DNA of 64,000 nt from JABSSA01 sp039960995 (GTDB lineage Bacteria; Pseudomonadota; Alphaproteobacteria; Rhodobacterales; Rhodobacteraceae), in NCBI GenBank assembly GCA_039960995.1, contig JBDVKF010000020.1:1-64000 (forward strand). Reading direction: 5' to 3'. This document shows, one piece after another, positions 27,006-36,105 of the stretch (positions within the stretch are counted from its first letter, which is position 1; each line of letters begins with the position of its first letter). Below the pieces are notes generated by a model that was not told the DNA's origin, searched no databases, and was given only the letters and a program-made list of their open reading frames with translations. The position numbers and the translations under genes were made by a program.

Positions 27006-28846
27006 CGCATGACCTCTCCGCGTTGTTGGGTGACAAGCACCGTTTCGGTAAAACTATTGATTGTAACGTATTTGCAAAAAAATCGCTCAAGCACGGCGGC
27101 CAAAAGATAGGCGCTAGTGCCCTCAAAAAAGCTCTCGTCCATTTCAATCTTGATTTCCAATCCGCGCACGGCGGTGGACAAAACTTCATCCGACACGCGA
27201 CGCACAATAGGCCGCGTTGAAACCCCCGAAACACCTTCCAATTGCTTTGCAATCGTGCGGTCACCAGGAGGGGCATAAATACCAATTAGCTCGCGCATCA
27301 CCGCGCCCGCCATTTCTGGACGTTCATCAGCGATCGACAAATAATTCAAGCTCAGATGCGAGATCAGTCGCCAAGCCGTATCCCCTTGCGCTAGCGTCGG
27401 ACGTGGCCGCGTAGGGCTTACCGCCGTTCGTATCTTTTTCACCGGCCCGCCCGCTGGTAAATAAAATACATCCGCATCGCCCGTTGGCAAAAGCAATGGC
27501 AGATCTCGGTTCGTGACCATCGCTGTGGCTGCAATCTGTTTCAACGAAGTGCCATAGGGCGCTTGACTGGCATCCACGATGGAAATGTAAGATTCCGCCC
27601 CCAGATAAGATGTGCGCGCGCCCTTTAGACGTTCCGATTCCGATCGTTCTCTCATCTGACGGCTTTGAGTATAATAAGCCGAATGGGATTCACCCGCTGC
27701 CGTCAAGTTGCTCGCGGAATAAAAGGCGCGAAGCTCTATGTCATCCTCGCCTTCCCCAACGATCCCTGTCAGCGACTCTATCGAATAGATCTCATAGTCC
27801 AGCGGCGCTGTGCGATCGGCCACGAGGTGATGCTCGACGGCTCTCGGCGTGACCTGAACGCGATCACATCGCTTGTGAAACAGATTGACCGCTGGGACAG
27901 AAGACAGTGAAAACGCGGCCGGGGACACGCCTGCCGCAATCGACGGATCGCCTTCACGCAGCAAGATATAAATATCCAGATCGGACCCTTTGGACCGCAT
28001 AATGCCCTGCGCCAACCCTTGCAGTTCTACAAAATGAAAACGCTCCGGCATCGCGAAGTATTCTTGAATCAGGCGATACCCATCAAAGGACGCCGGCGGT
28101 GTGGGCAAAAGCGCTTCGTCAGGACTAAATCCTTTTGGCACCACTTTGGCCTCAGGCAACGGCGCAACCCAATCCTCGCGACGATTGGTTGACCGCGCGA
28201 TCAGACCTGTGACCTGCGTACTCAGCAGTTCATGAAGATCCCAGTTCTTCCCATCTTGCCCATCAAGAAACATCGTCAGTTCATCAAGCGGCAGCTCCGC
28301 AATTGGCGCACCACCAAAACGTTCCAACCGCAATCGGATCGCTGCCTTTGCTTTGACATCCCGCTCAATCCCCGCCGCAACCAGCTCGCCACGCCCATCG
28401 ATATATTCAGCTTCGGAAATCGAAAGCGGCCAAAGTGTCAGATCATGCGATGTTCTAAAGGTACAAGCCGTCTGGTCGTCTTTGCCCAACCGCGTAGACA
28501 GCTCGGACCCGCGTTCAATGGTGACCCCTTTGGCCAAACCCGAATTGGCAAGATCAGGTTCCAGAAACGCGATCATCATCGAAGGCGTGGGGCACAGGTA
28601 ATGTGGATAGGCAATCTCTAGCAACTGACTGGTCAGGCGCGGGTATTGCAGCTCCAGCTCAAGTTGAACGCGTGCAGACAGAAACGCGACACCTTCCAGC
28701 AATCGTTCTACATAAGGGTCAACAACTTCTACGCCGTCCATCCCCAGACGGGCGGCTATCTTGGGATAGGATTGGGCGAATTCTGCACCCATCTCCCGGA
28801 TAAACGCGAGCTCTCCCTCGTAGTGTTTTAAAAGTCGCGTATCCAC
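26969..28846 (-). CDS. tssF: T6SS baseplate protein TssF
   Basis: 625 residues (VasA/ImpG family). It starts MDTRLLKHYEGELAFIREMGAEFAQSYPKIAARLGM, the family signature, with DPYVERLLEGVAFLSARVQLELE close behind, and ends with an intact C-terminal domain (FCKYVTINSFTETVLVTQQRGEVMRWRPETG). Two TssF and one TssG build the baseplate wedge. It is seven bases after tssE and overlaps tssG. Confidence 0.96.
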   Translation of the reverse strand: MDTRLLKHYEGELAFIREMGAEFAQSYPKIAARLGMDGVEVVDPYVERLLEGVAFLSARVQLELELQYPRLTSQLLEIAYPHYLCPTPSMMIAFLEPDLANSGLAKGVTIERGSELSTRLGKDDQTACTFRTSHDLTLWPLSISEAEYIDGRGELVAAGIERDVKAKAAIRLRLERFGGAPIAELPLDELTMFLDGQDGKNWDLHELLSTQVTGLIARSTNRREDWVAPLPEAKVVPKGFSPDEALLPTPPASFDGYRLIQEYFAMPERFHFVELQGLAQGIMRSKGSDLDIYILLREGDPSIAAGVSPAAFSLSSVPAVNLFHKRCDRVQVTPRAVEHHLVADRTAPLDYEIYSIESLTGIVGEGEDDIELRAFYSASNLTAAGESHSAYYTQSRQMRERSESERLKGARTSYLGAESYISIVDASQAPYGTSLKQIAATAMVTNRDLPLLLPTGDADVFYLPAGGPVKKIRTAVSPTRPRPTLAQGDTAWRLISHLSLNYLSIADERPEMAGAVMRELIGIYAPPGDRTIAKQLEGVSGVSTRPIVRRVSDEVLSTAVRGLEIKIEMDESFFEGTSAYLLAAVLERFFCKYVTINSFTETVLVTQQRGEVMRWRPETGLGRII

Positions 28847-28853
28847 GAGCTGG

Positions 28854-29351
28854 TCACCCTACCCTTTCCAGCTCAAATTCGCCGGTCGTCACATCGACTT
28901 CACTGCGCAGATAAAGCTCCATCGGCAACGGTTGCGCCCACATATCCGCATGAATGTCATACTGAATAATCGCACCGGACGCGTCTTTCCCAAGACGCAT
29001 TTCGACTTCGACGGATCCGGGTAATATGCGTGGTTCAAATGTCTCAATTGCTTCACTGATCGCGCGACGGATCGCTTCGGCTTTGTTCATGTTGGAATAA
29101 TCGCCAGTGACGTCTCGGACGCCATAATTCAGAACAGAGGTTGCGATATTCGGGTAAACTTCTGCATCGATAATCGTTTCGGCATTGTTGGTATTTAATA
29201 ACCAACCCAGATCACGCTGAATGATCTCGCGCAACTCGCGTACATCAATGACGCGATCTTCCCGACGTTCTGTGATTTGATCGGATTCGTTGTCGGTAAG
29301 ACGATCAAGCAAGGACGGCTGTAGCCGTTCGATGATCGTCTTGTCAGCCAT
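28854..29351 (-). CDS. tssE: T6SS baseplate protein TssE (gp25-like)
   Basis: 165 residues. The N-terminal stretch PSLLDRLTDNES and the gp25/lysozyme-like core (DVRELREIIQRDLGWLLNTNN, SVLNYGVRDVTGDYSN, IETFEPRILPGSVEVEM) are typical for TssE. It connects the sheath to the baseplate. Its ATG overlaps the tagJ stop (both at 29351). Confidence 0.94.
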   Translation of the reverse strand: MADKTIIERLQPSLLDRLTDNESDQITERREDRVIDVRELREIIQRDLGWLLNTNNAETIIDAEVYPNIATSVLNYGVRDVTGDYSNMNKAEAIRRAISEAIETFEPRILPGSVEVEMRLGKDASGAIIQYDIHADMWAQPLPMELYLRSEVDVTTGEFELERVG

Positions 29352-30187
29352 TAGTTCGACCCTTCGGATGGAACTGTGTCCATTTCCAATAACCGCAGGT
29401 CCATAATTGCCGTGTCACCTAGGTCTGTCGTCAAAAGACGCTGACCTGTTCCGACATAGGTCTCCGCCCCTGCGTCGGACCAATTGGTGGTGCGGGCCAG
29501 CTTTTCAGACGGATTGTCCCCGCCAGCTGTTCCGGCGTAACGCGTTGGGATCAACGCGACGATCTCTCCGCCATTGGCAAGGGTCAGAGATGCAGGCGTC
29601 CAAACCGCATCGCGTAAATCAGCGGGGGGTTCAAACAACGCTTTGGAAATTGCGGAAAACGGCATCCAGAAATAGCGACCATTTACGATCACCTCAAGCA
29701 TTGGACCCAGTCGCATATCCGCGTCAGCAATCCATTCAAACGGTTGTCCGTCGATTTGCCCAGACACCGCTGGCGCCGCATCAAAGGCGCGCGCACGAAT
29801 TTCGGCAGCTTGGTCTGCTTTCCCTTGTGCGCCGGCCTTCAGCGCCTCGATCATCAGCGCGCACCATTCTTGCGGTTCGCCAAAAATCAACGGCTCTTTT
29901 TCACCCGCAAAAACCTTTTCGCGATAGACCTCGCAAATAATCCCTTCGCGATATGTCTGCGCCATGGATTCCGCGCTCTTGTCCAGTTCTGCCGAAACCT
30001 TAAGCTGCGCAATCGCGCGCTTCCAATCTCCGCGAACGCACAACAACTGAAAAAGAAATACTCTCAAGGACGCATTCGAAGCGTCACTTCGGATAGCATC
30101 CTGAAGTGCAGTCAATGCACCATCCAAATCTCCGGCCTTTAACAGGCTTTCGGCTTCCACGTGTCGATCCTTTGATAAAATCTTCAT
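29351..30187 (-). CDS. tagJ: T6SS accessory protein TagJ (ImpE family)
   Basis: 278 residues. The N-terminal half is a TPR-like helical region (AESLLKAGDLDGALTALQDAIRSDASNASLRVFLFQLLCVRGDWKRA) and the C-terminal half is the ImpE domain (EWIADADMRLGPMLEVIVNGRYFWMPFSAI, LIPTRYAGT). ImpE/TagJ binds TssB and modulates ClpV access to the sheath in some systems. The gene begins immediately after a strong inverted repeat that separates it from hcp. Confidence 0.9.
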   Translation of the reverse strand: MKILSKDRHVEAESLLKAGDLDGALTALQDAIRSDASNASLRVFLFQLLCVRGDWKRAIAQLKVSAELDKSAESMAQTYREGIICEVYREKVFAGEKEPLIFGEPQEWCALMIEALKAGAQGKADQAAEIRARAFDAAPAVSGQIDGQPFEWIADADMRLGPMLEVIVNGRYFWMPFSAISKALFEPPADLRDAVWTPASLTLANGGEIVALIPTRYAGTAGGDNPSEKLARTTNWSDAGAETYVGTGQRLLTTDLGDTAIMDLRLLEMDTVPSEGSN

Positions 30188-30220
30188 CTAACCGGCAAGC
30201 GACGGTCACCTGCCGGTTAG
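30188..30220 (-). promoter_or_regulatory. Inverted repeat between hcp and tagJ (attenuator or mRNA-stabilising hairpin)
   Basis: CTAACCGGCA at 30188-30197 and TGCCGGTTAG at 30211-30220 form a perfect ten-base stem with a 13-base loop. On the transcribed strand it follows the hcp stop by 21 bases and abuts the tagJ ATG, without a T-run. Position and shape suit a partial terminator or a 3' stabiliser that keeps hcp mRNA in excess, and it may also hide the tagJ ribosome-binding site. Confidence 0.6.
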
Positions 30221-30241
30221 TTAATTTACTAGTTCGTAGGA

Positions 30242-30778
30242 TTAAACGGCATATTCAGGTGAATTGAGCTTGCGGCTCCACAAAGCATCCATCGCCTTGC
30301 CCATCTTACCTGTTTTATCCTGGGCGAAATATTCCATTTTGACGGCACCAAAATCCATTGTGACGGACTCTTCAGGATCGTCATCACCGTCTGATGCAGA
30401 ATATTCAAAAGATGAGATTGCGCACATCTTGAAAGAGAATTTCACAAATTCCGAACCGGTTCCGCCTGCGGTTCCGCCAGAGCGGCGCAAGCTGACAAAT
30501 ACTTCATCAAAGTGACCGCCGGTCATCAGGTTTTTCAACAAACCCGCAGAAGCTTTGTCACCCTTTTTAGTAAAGCTCACTTTTTCGATTGTGACTTTAC
30601 CACCACCACCAGCACCGCCAGTTGCAGACCCGATATTTGTGGAGTTTTCAGCAGTGAACGTAAAGGACTCCAGTTCGAAAGCCTTGTTGGCAGACATCGC
30701 TTTGTCGGTTGTTTCTCCCTCGATGGCGCTTCCTCCAGCACCCGGGCCTGTGAAATACATAAATGAGTCAAATGGCAT
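30242..30778 (-). CDS. hcp: T6SS inner-tube protein Hcp (TssD)
   Basis: 178 residues, typical Hcp length and pattern: MPFDSFMYFTGPGAGGSAIEGET at the start, the ELESFTFTAENSTN strand, KVSFTKKGDKASAGLLKN and a late CAISSFEYSASDGDDDPEESVTMDFGAVKMEY. Hexameric rings stack inside the TssB/C sheath and carry small cargo. The start has a near-perfect Shine-Dalgarno (TAAGGAGAA, six bases before the ATG), the strongest in the operon, in keeping with the high amounts of Hcp needed. Confidence 0.95.
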   Translation of the reverse strand: MPFDSFMYFTGPGAGGSAIEGETTDKAMSANKAFELESFTFTAENSTNIGSATGGAGGGGKVTIEKVSFTKKGDKASAGLLKNLMTGGHFDEVFVSLRRSGGTAGGTGSEFVKFSFKMCAISSFEYSASDGDDDPEESVTMDFGAVKMEYFAQDKTGKMGKAMDALWSRKLNSPEYAV

Positions 30779-30831
30779 AGTGTTTCTCCTTAAGTTCTAA
30801 GCCGTCAAATTAATCGATGTTATTGTACTCG

Positions 30832-32322
30832 TTATGCCTTTTCGCTGGGTAATTTGGATACCAACCGCAAAGACACTGACAAACCTTCCAACTGATAGTG
30901 TGGTCTCAGGTGGAACTTGGATGTGTAATATCCAGGATTTCCTTCGACCTCTTCCACGATGACTTCAGCCGCAGCCAAAGGCTTTCGCGCTTTTTCGGAT
31001 TCGGGCGAGGTTTCAGCATTGAAATCAACGTATTGATTGACCCAAGTCTGTAACCAGTCCTGCATGTCGTCGCGCGATTTGTATGATCCGACTTTGTCGC
31101 GCACGATACATTTCAGGTAATGCGCAAAGCGGCATGACGCGAAAAGATAGGGAAGGCGCGCCGCCAAGTTTGCATTCGCCGTGGCATCCGGATCGTCGTA
31201 TTCCGCAGGCTTGTGAAGCGACTGCGCACCGATAAACGCCGCTATGTCAGAATTCTTGCGGTGGACCAATGGCATCATGCCGTTCTTGGCCAACTCAGCT
31301 TCGCGCCGGTCATCAATCGCAATCTCGGTCGGGCATTTTTGATCCACACCACCGTCAGATGATGGGAACGTGTGCACCGGAAGACTTTCAACAGAGCCGC
31401 CGGATTCCACGCCGCGGATCCGGGAACACCACCCGAATTCCTTGAACGATCTGTTGATGTTTACAGCCATCCCATAGGCTGCATTCACCCAACCATACTT
31501 CTCGCTATCTGCACCATCGGTATCTTCTTCAAAGGCAAAAGCTTCGACCGGATCCGTCTTTGAACCATACGGCAAACGCCCCAGAAAACGTGGCATCGCA
31601 AGGCCAACATACTTGCTGTCTTCGCTTTCCCGCAAAGACCGCCAACCCGCATATTCAGGGGTCTGGAAAATCTTCGTAAGATCACGAGGGTTCGCAAGCT
31701 CTGACCAATTGTCCATCTGGAACAACTCTGGATTGGCCCCCGTGATGAGCGGAGCATGGGCTGCCGCAGCAACCTTCGCCATTTCACCAAGCAATTCAAC
31801 ATCAGGTGGCGAGTGGTCAAAATGAAAGTCCGCCACAAGTGACCCGTAAGGCTCCCCGCCGAACTGGCTGAATTCCTCTGTGTAGATCTTCTTGAAAACC
31901 GGCGACTGATCCCAAGCTGTGCCCTTGAACTTCTTCATGGTCTTTCCAAGATCTTTCTTGGAAATGTTCAAGACCCGGACCTTTAGCATTTCGTCCGTCT
32001 CGGTATTGTTCACCAAATAATGCAGTCCACGCCACGCGCTTTCCAGTTGCTGAAAGTCTTCGTGGTGCAGGATCAAATTGACTTGCTCTGACAGCTTTTC
32101 ATCAATCGCAGCAATGATGCCTTCAATCGACTTTAGCGCATCGTCAGAAATCAGGTTCGTGTTTGACAACGCTTGCGCGGCCAACGTGTTGACAGCGTCC
32201 TCTACCGCAGATTTCGCCGTGTCGGATTTCGGGCGGAATTCCTTTTGCAGCAGATTTTCAAAATCGGAAGCTTCAATCGCTTCGGCTGCGCCGCCTTCTG
32301 TTTGGGCTTCGGTGTTCGCCAT
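30832..32322 (-). CDS. tssC: T6SS sheath protein TssC (large subunit)
   Basis: 496 residues of the VipB/ImpC family. Family stretches are LHHEDFQQLESAWRGLHYLVNNTETDEMLKVRVLNISKKDL, DFHFDHSPPDVELLGEMAKVAAAAHAPLI and the C-terminal GNPGYYTSKFHLRPHYQLEGLSVSLRLVSKLP. It forms the contractile sheath with TssB, starts two bases after the tssB stop, and is followed by hcp after a 53-base gap. Confidence 0.97.
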   Translation of the reverse strand: MANTEAQTEGGAAEAIEASDFENLLQKEFRPKSDTAKSAVEDAVNTLAAQALSNTNLISDDALKSIEGIIAAIDEKLSEQVNLILHHEDFQQLESAWRGLHYLVNNTETDEMLKVRVLNISKKDLGKTMKKFKGTAWDQSPVFKKIYTEEFSQFGGEPYGSLVADFHFDHSPPDVELLGEMAKVAAAAHAPLITGANPELFQMDNWSELANPRDLTKIFQTPEYAGWRSLRESEDSKYVGLAMPRFLGRLPYGSKTDPVEAFAFEEDTDGADSEKYGWVNAAYGMAVNINRSFKEFGWCSRIRGVESGGSVESLPVHTFPSSDGGVDQKCPTEIAIDDRREAELAKNGMMPLVHRKNSDIAAFIGAQSLHKPAEYDDPDATANANLAARLPYLFASCRFAHYLKCIVRDKVGSYKSRDDMQDWLQTWVNQYVDFNAETSPESEKARKPLAAAEVIVEEVEGNPGYYTSKFHLRPHYQLEGLSVSLRLVSKLPSEKA

Positions 32323-32324
32323 AA

Positions 32325-32843
32325 TTAACCCTCCCCTTCCGCGTCACCATCCGTCGGGGCGGCGTTTTCTGCCAACGTCTTCAAAAGCGCCGGATCTTTC
32401 ATAACTTTGGCAATCAGCTCTTCGGCTCCTGATTTGCCATCCATATAAGTCATCAAATTCGACAATTGCGTCCGCGCTTCAAGAAGCTTGGCCAAGGGTT
32501 CTACCTTTGCCGCAATCGCAGCAGGGCTAAAATCATCCATCGATTCAAACGTGATATCGACAGCCATGTTGCCTTCACCGGTCAATGTGTTGGGCACTGA
32601 AAACGCGGTGCGTGGCTTCATGGACTTCATGCGGTCGTCAAAGTTGTCGACATCAATTTCCAGAAACTTGCGATCAGCGATTGATGGCTGAGGCTCTTCA
32701 GACTTGCCCGCCAAGTCAGACATGACCCCCATTACAAATGGCAGCTGGATTTTCTTTTCGGCACCGTAAAGCTCTACGTCATATTCGATCTGAACTCTCG
32801 GAGCACGGTTGCGTGCGATAAATTTCTGGGAACTACCAGACAT
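32325..32843 (-). CDS. tssB: T6SS sheath protein TssB (small subunit)
   Basis: 172 residues of the VipA/ImpB family. SGSSQKFIARNRAPRVQIEYDVELYGAEKKIQLPFVMGVMSDLAGKS is the classical N-terminus, and RKFLEIDVDNFDDRMKSMKPR the conserved middle. The C-terminal helix (about 125-150) is the part that interacts with TssC and, in some systems, ClpV or TagJ. An AAGGAA Shine-Dalgarno precedes the ATG. Confidence 0.97.
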   Translation of the reverse strand: MSGSSQKFIARNRAPRVQIEYDVELYGAEKKIQLPFVMGVMSDLAGKSEEPQPSIADRKFLEIDVDNFDDRMKSMKPRTAFSVPNTLTGEGNMAVDITFESMDDFSPAAIAAKVEPLAKLLEARTQLSNLMTYMDGKSGAEELIAKVMKDPALLKTLAENAAPTDGDAEGEG

Positions 32844-32904
32844 GTCTCATTTCCTTCTCAATCGGCCATTTCAGTTAGGTTTAAAGCACGGATAAGGCCC
32901 CATG

Positions 32905-33966
32905 CTAATCCTCGTAATCGTCTTCCAGGCCACCAATCACCTGGACATTCTCAAAGCCACCAGGCGCCATGTCCCGCACGATCGCAAGAAAATCTGCACC
33001 CACAAGTTTCTTTGCACGCGTCAAAAGCACTGGCACCGGGCTGGACGGTTCGTTTTTCTCGTAATAATTGATGATGCGATCTAAGGCGTTTTGAACATCA
33101 CGCGTTGATCTTATAACACCGCCACCAGACGGCCCTGAACTTTCAGTTGGCGCGGCCGATCCATCGTCTTCATCGCCATCATTCGCTTCGGTTTCGGCGC
33201 TTTCTGACTCTTGACCAGCTTCCGAAGACAATCGCGTATTGATCTTCTTCAAAGTCGCAACAAGCTCCGCATAGCCGCCCGTTTCCGAAGGAACAGTATC
33301 GGGACCCTGACCGGGTGTTTCCTCATCAAACTTTGCAGCAATCGCGACGATGTCATCCAAAGCAGTCTTTGCCGCCGCTCTGACTTCTTCAAGAAACTCA
33401 TCACTGGTGTCGGTAAAGGCGGCAGCGATGCCAGCTTGATCAGGAACGTTATCCATATCAGCGGGCGTATCAATGATACCTTCCGCGACTTCCATATCAC
33501 GTAGGGACAACGCGCCAAAAGTCCGACTGCTTGTTAGCGGCGCACGACGAAGCGTTTTGATGAACCGGGTTTGATCCGCTAACGCATAGACGGCATTGAC
33601 CCTAAAAGTTGGATCGTCATCATCGTCTTCGTCCAGCCGAGGGTGGCAAGTATCCCAAAACTCATTCAAACAGCGCGAAACATAAGTCGTCATCGATGCA
33701 AAACCGGGCAACCCACCCAATACAAGTTCCGCTTCGGCTAGGAAGACCGCAACGCGAATGTCGTGGCTTTGTTCTAAAATCGAATTCGCCTTTTCCCGAA
33801 CTTCTTTGTAATCGGGACCGTCAGCTTCTAAAAATTCTTCTCCTACTTGCTGCTCTTCTCCATGTGTCGCAGCAATTGTAAGCTCGATAAAATCAAGGTC
33901 GTATTCTAAATCTTCACCACTTGGTTCTTCTTCGCTCTTTGGGTGAAGAAGCGCATCAATATCCAT
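32905..33966 (-). CDS. tssA: T6SS baseplate/cap protein TssA (ImpA)
   Basis: 353 residues. The ImpA N-terminal domain begins at once (MDIDALLHPKSEEEPSGEDLEYDLDFIEL), continuing through VREKANSILEQSHDIRVAVFLAEAEL. A low-complexity acidic/Ser-rich stretch at about 250-280 separates it from a short C-terminal domain (DVQNALDRIINYYEKNEPSSPVPVLLTRAKKLV) of the type that caps the growing sheath. It is the first gene of the T6SS operon; the 244-base gap to the divergent operon at 34211 should hold the promoters for both directions. Confidence 0.93.
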   Translation of the reverse strand: MDIDALLHPKSEEEPSGEDLEYDLDFIELTIAATHGEEQQVGEEFLEADGPDYKEVREKANSILEQSHDIRVAVFLAEAELVLGGLPGFASMTTYVSRCLNEFWDTCHPRLDEDDDDDPTFRVNAVYALADQTRFIKTLRRAPLTSSRTFGALSLRDMEVAEGIIDTPADMDNVPDQAGIAAAFTDTSDEFLEEVRAAAKTALDDIVAIAAKFDEETPGQGPDTVPSETGGYAELVATLKKINTRLSSEAGQESESAETEANDGDEDDGSAAPTESSGPSGGGVIRSTRDVQNALDRIINYYEKNEPSSPVPVLLTRAKKLVGADFLAIVRDMAPGGFENVQVIGGLEDDYED

Positions 33967-34210
33967 TGGAAGTTCCGGTCTAAAGGTCTAATGATCCGAG
34001 CCTCAAAATAGATGGCCCAAAGATTAACGTTATTGCGACCTTATCACGGAATTTCGATTTGGCCATAGCCCGAAAAACGATTTGTTTTTCAGACATTGCC
34101 CGGTAAAGTTCCTTGACCCGCGACAACAAACTACGATTTGATTACATCATCCGTTTGCACGTGCGTTTGTCAAACTGGAAGTTGAAAATTCTATTTTGGG
34201 GGACTTCTTA

Positions 34211-34645
34211 ATGAACTTTCTATCTGGCGCTGTTGCTGTTGTGGGGATGGTTGCTTTTGCCTGTGTGGCTGCAAATCCTGCATCTGCGCAAGACTCCTCT
34301 CTCACGGTAGAGTTGAACAAGTTTGAGACCTCTGAAACTGGTGGTTGCCAAGCATTTTTTCTCTTTCGCAACGAAAGTGGCAAAGCCTTCGAAGGATTCG
34401 AAATGTCGCTCGCGATCCTGAATCAGGCTGGCGTCATTGATCGACTTCTAAACATTGATGCTGCCCCAATTCCCGTTGCACGCACGACCCTCAAACTTTT
34501 TGAAATCCCCGAAACTGGATGCGCCGACATTTCAGAAATACTGGTTCATGCGATCGAAACCTGCAAACCACAGAACGAAGAAAACATGGACTGTTTCCCG
34601 ATCATTGATCTGGCCAGCCGCACCAGCGCAGCACTGGTGAAATAG
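34211..34645 (+). CDS. Secreted small protein of unknown function, first gene of the ExbBD/TonB-like operon
   Basis: 144 residues from the ATG at 34211, which has GGGGGA seven bases upstream; an in-frame ATG at 34196 is less likely. A Sec signal peptide is clear (LSGAVAVVGMVAFACVAANPASAQ), leaving about 120 residues of mature protein with four cysteines (GGCQAFF, GCADI, TCKPQN, DCFPI), probably two disulfides. The fold looks like a small beta-sandwich (AFFLFRNESGKAFEGFEMSLAILNQAGVID). I do not recognise a family by name. It is followed one base later by the ExbB-like gene, so it is likely a periplasmic partner of that motor. Confidence 0.75.
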   Translation: MNFLSGAVAVVGMVAFACVAANPASAQDSSLTVELNKFETSETGGCQAFFLFRNESGKAFEGFEMSLAILNQAGVIDRLLNIDAAPIPVARTTLKLFEIPETGCADISEILVHAIETCKPQNEENMDCFPIIDLASRTSAALVK

Positions 34646-34646
34646 C

Positions 34647-35279
34647 GTGACCGGCGCATTAGAGATACTTGGCACCGGCGGGCCCGTTATCATCATTCTC
34701 GCAGTTTTGTCGGTGCTGACCTTGGCACTTATCATCGTAAAGGTTCTGCAATTGGCCGGTGTGAATTCTGGTCAAGCTGCTCGGATGGAAGCTTGGCAAC
34801 AATGGGCCAAGGGGGAAAAGGACGGCACCGTTTCGATCCTGTCACAAGGCAAATCACCGGCAGATCGTGTTGCGCTTTATGCGGCAAAATCGACCCAAAA
34901 CAAGATGCAGCGCAAACCGCTAGAGGCAGAACTGTTGCGGCGCGGCAATGCCGAAGTCGCACAGATGTCACGATCTATCCGACTGTTGGAACTCATCGCC
35001 ATGATCGCTCCCTTGCTCGGATTGCTCGGCACCGTCTTGGGGATGATCCAATCGTTTCAAGAACTGGAACTGGCCCAAGGCTCCGCCAATGCCAGCGTTC
35101 TGGCAGGCGGCATTTGGCAAGCCCTTCTGACCACCGCCGCAGGCTTAATTGTTGCCATCCCCGCCGCAATCGGGGCGACACTCCTCGCGGCTCGTATTGA
35201 TGGTGCCGCGCAGAACATTGAATCCGCAATAGGCGAGTTCTTTCTGCTAGAAGATACTGGCACCACGGCGGAGGGCTGA
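34647..35279 (+). CDS. MotA/TolQ/ExbB-family proton channel subunit
   Basis: 210 residues, GTG start one base after the preceding stop. Three membrane segments are in the ExbB/TolQ places: about 12-32 (VIIILAVLSVLTLALIIVKVL), about 112-136 (LIAMIAPLLGLLGTVLGMIQSF) and about 150-175 (LAGGIWQALLTTAAGLIVAIPA). The family motif LLGLLGTVxGMIxxF and the TAxGLIVAIPA motif are intact. Such proteins form the pentameric proton channel that powers TonB or TolA. The next two genes are ExbD/TolR-like, completing a motor. Confidence 0.9.
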   Translation: MTGALEILGTGGPVIIILAVLSVLTLALIIVKVLQLAGVNSGQAARMEAWQQWAKGEKDGTVSILSQGKSPADRVALYAAKSTQNKMQRKPLEAELLRRGNAEVAQMSRSIRLLELIAMIAPLLGLLGTVLGMIQSFQELELAQGSANASVLAGGIWQALLTTAAGLIVAIPAAIGATLLAARIDGAAQNIESAIGEFFLLEDTGTTAEG

Positions 35280-35281
35280 CG

Positions 35282-35704
35282 ATGGCCACACAGCTTCGCC
35301 GCGTCTCTTCCCCTCGTCAATTGATCTCACTGGTGCCAATGGTCGACGTGATGCTGATCCTTTTGGTCTTCTTCATGGTCACCTCGACCTATTTGAACCT
35401 CGATATGATCCCTGTCGTTGATGAGGTTGAAGAGAACACAGCGATAGCGGCACCTTCAGAGGGGGGCACGACCGTACTCTTGCGGATAGGCGCGGATGGC
35501 CGGGTCTTCCTGCGAGGTCAACCGGTGGCCCTTGCAAGCTTGAACGATACACTACGCACGCGTACGGCCACTGACCCGTTACTGTCCGTTGTTCTGCTGC
35601 CCTCGTCTCAAGCCACAACTCAAGACCTCGTAAGCACCATGGATGCCATCACCACCGCCGGCGTCACACGCCTGCGCCTCATGCGGCTAGAGGGGCAACC
35701 ATGA
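35282..35704 (+). CDS. ExbD/TolR-family motor protein (first copy)
   Basis: 140 residues: one membrane segment near the N-terminus (about 13-34, ISLVPMVDVMLILLVFFMVTS) with the conserved membrane aspartate in MVDVMLILLVFFM, then a periplasmic domain (TVLLRIGADGRVFLRGQPVAL, VVLLPSSQATTQDLVSTMDAI). ExbD dimers sit inside the ExbB pentamer and use the aspartate for proton transfer. It overlaps the second ExbD gene (ATGA). Confidence 0.9.
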   Translation: MATQLRRVSSPRQLISLVPMVDVMLILLVFFMVTSTYLNLDMIPVVDEVEENTAIAAPSEGGTTVLLRIGADGRVFLRGQPVALASLNDTLRTRTATDPLLSVVLLPSSQATTQDLVSTMDAITTAGVTRLRLMRLEGQP

Positions 35705-36105
35705 AACTCAACCGCCCTGCCCGCCGCCAACACCCTGAAACCATCATCGCATTGATTGATGTGGTGTTTTTCCTCATGGTGTTTTTCATGCTGATCGGAC
35801 GCATGGACGCCACGAGCCCGTTCGAGGTTTTGCCAGCCACCGGCATAACAGGCAGCGACATGCCCGCAGGCGGATCGACAATCTCTGTCAGTGCCGATGG
35901 CGCGCTTGCCCTCGACGGGCAAGAAACCAATCGCGCAAATCTCTTAGCTCAGATCACCGCCCAGATCAGCGAAGATCCCGCCTTGCTCATCCGCGTAAAC
36001 GCGCACCGAGACACCGTGATGGCCAACCTACTCCCTTTGGTAGCAGAGGTTGAAGCGCTCGGCGCCAGCAACGTGATGCTTGTCGTCACGCCGGAAGGCC
36101 CCTAA
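35701..36105 (+). CDS. ExbD/TolR-family motor protein (second copy)
   Basis: 134 residues with the same layout as the first copy: one membrane segment (about 15-36) holding the functional aspartate in ALIDVVFFLMVFFML, and a periplasmic domain (TISVSADGALALDGQETNRANL, LIRVNAHRDTVMANLLPLVAEVEALG). The two copies are quite different from each other, so they may form a heterodimer. The stop overlaps the next start (TAATG). Confidence 0.9.
   Translation: MKLNRPARRQHPETIIALIDVVFFLMVFFMLIGRMDATSPFEVLPATGITGSDMPAGGSTISVSADGALALDGQETNRANLLAQITAQISEDPALLIRVNAHRDTVMANLLPLVAEVEALGASNVMLVVTPEGP

Noticed and set aside
34167..34195. TTGTCA-N17-TCTATT as promoter for the ExbBD/TonB-like operon
   Set aside because: Transcription would begin within the Shine-Dalgarno of the first gene, leaving no leader; the real promoter is probably further upstream.
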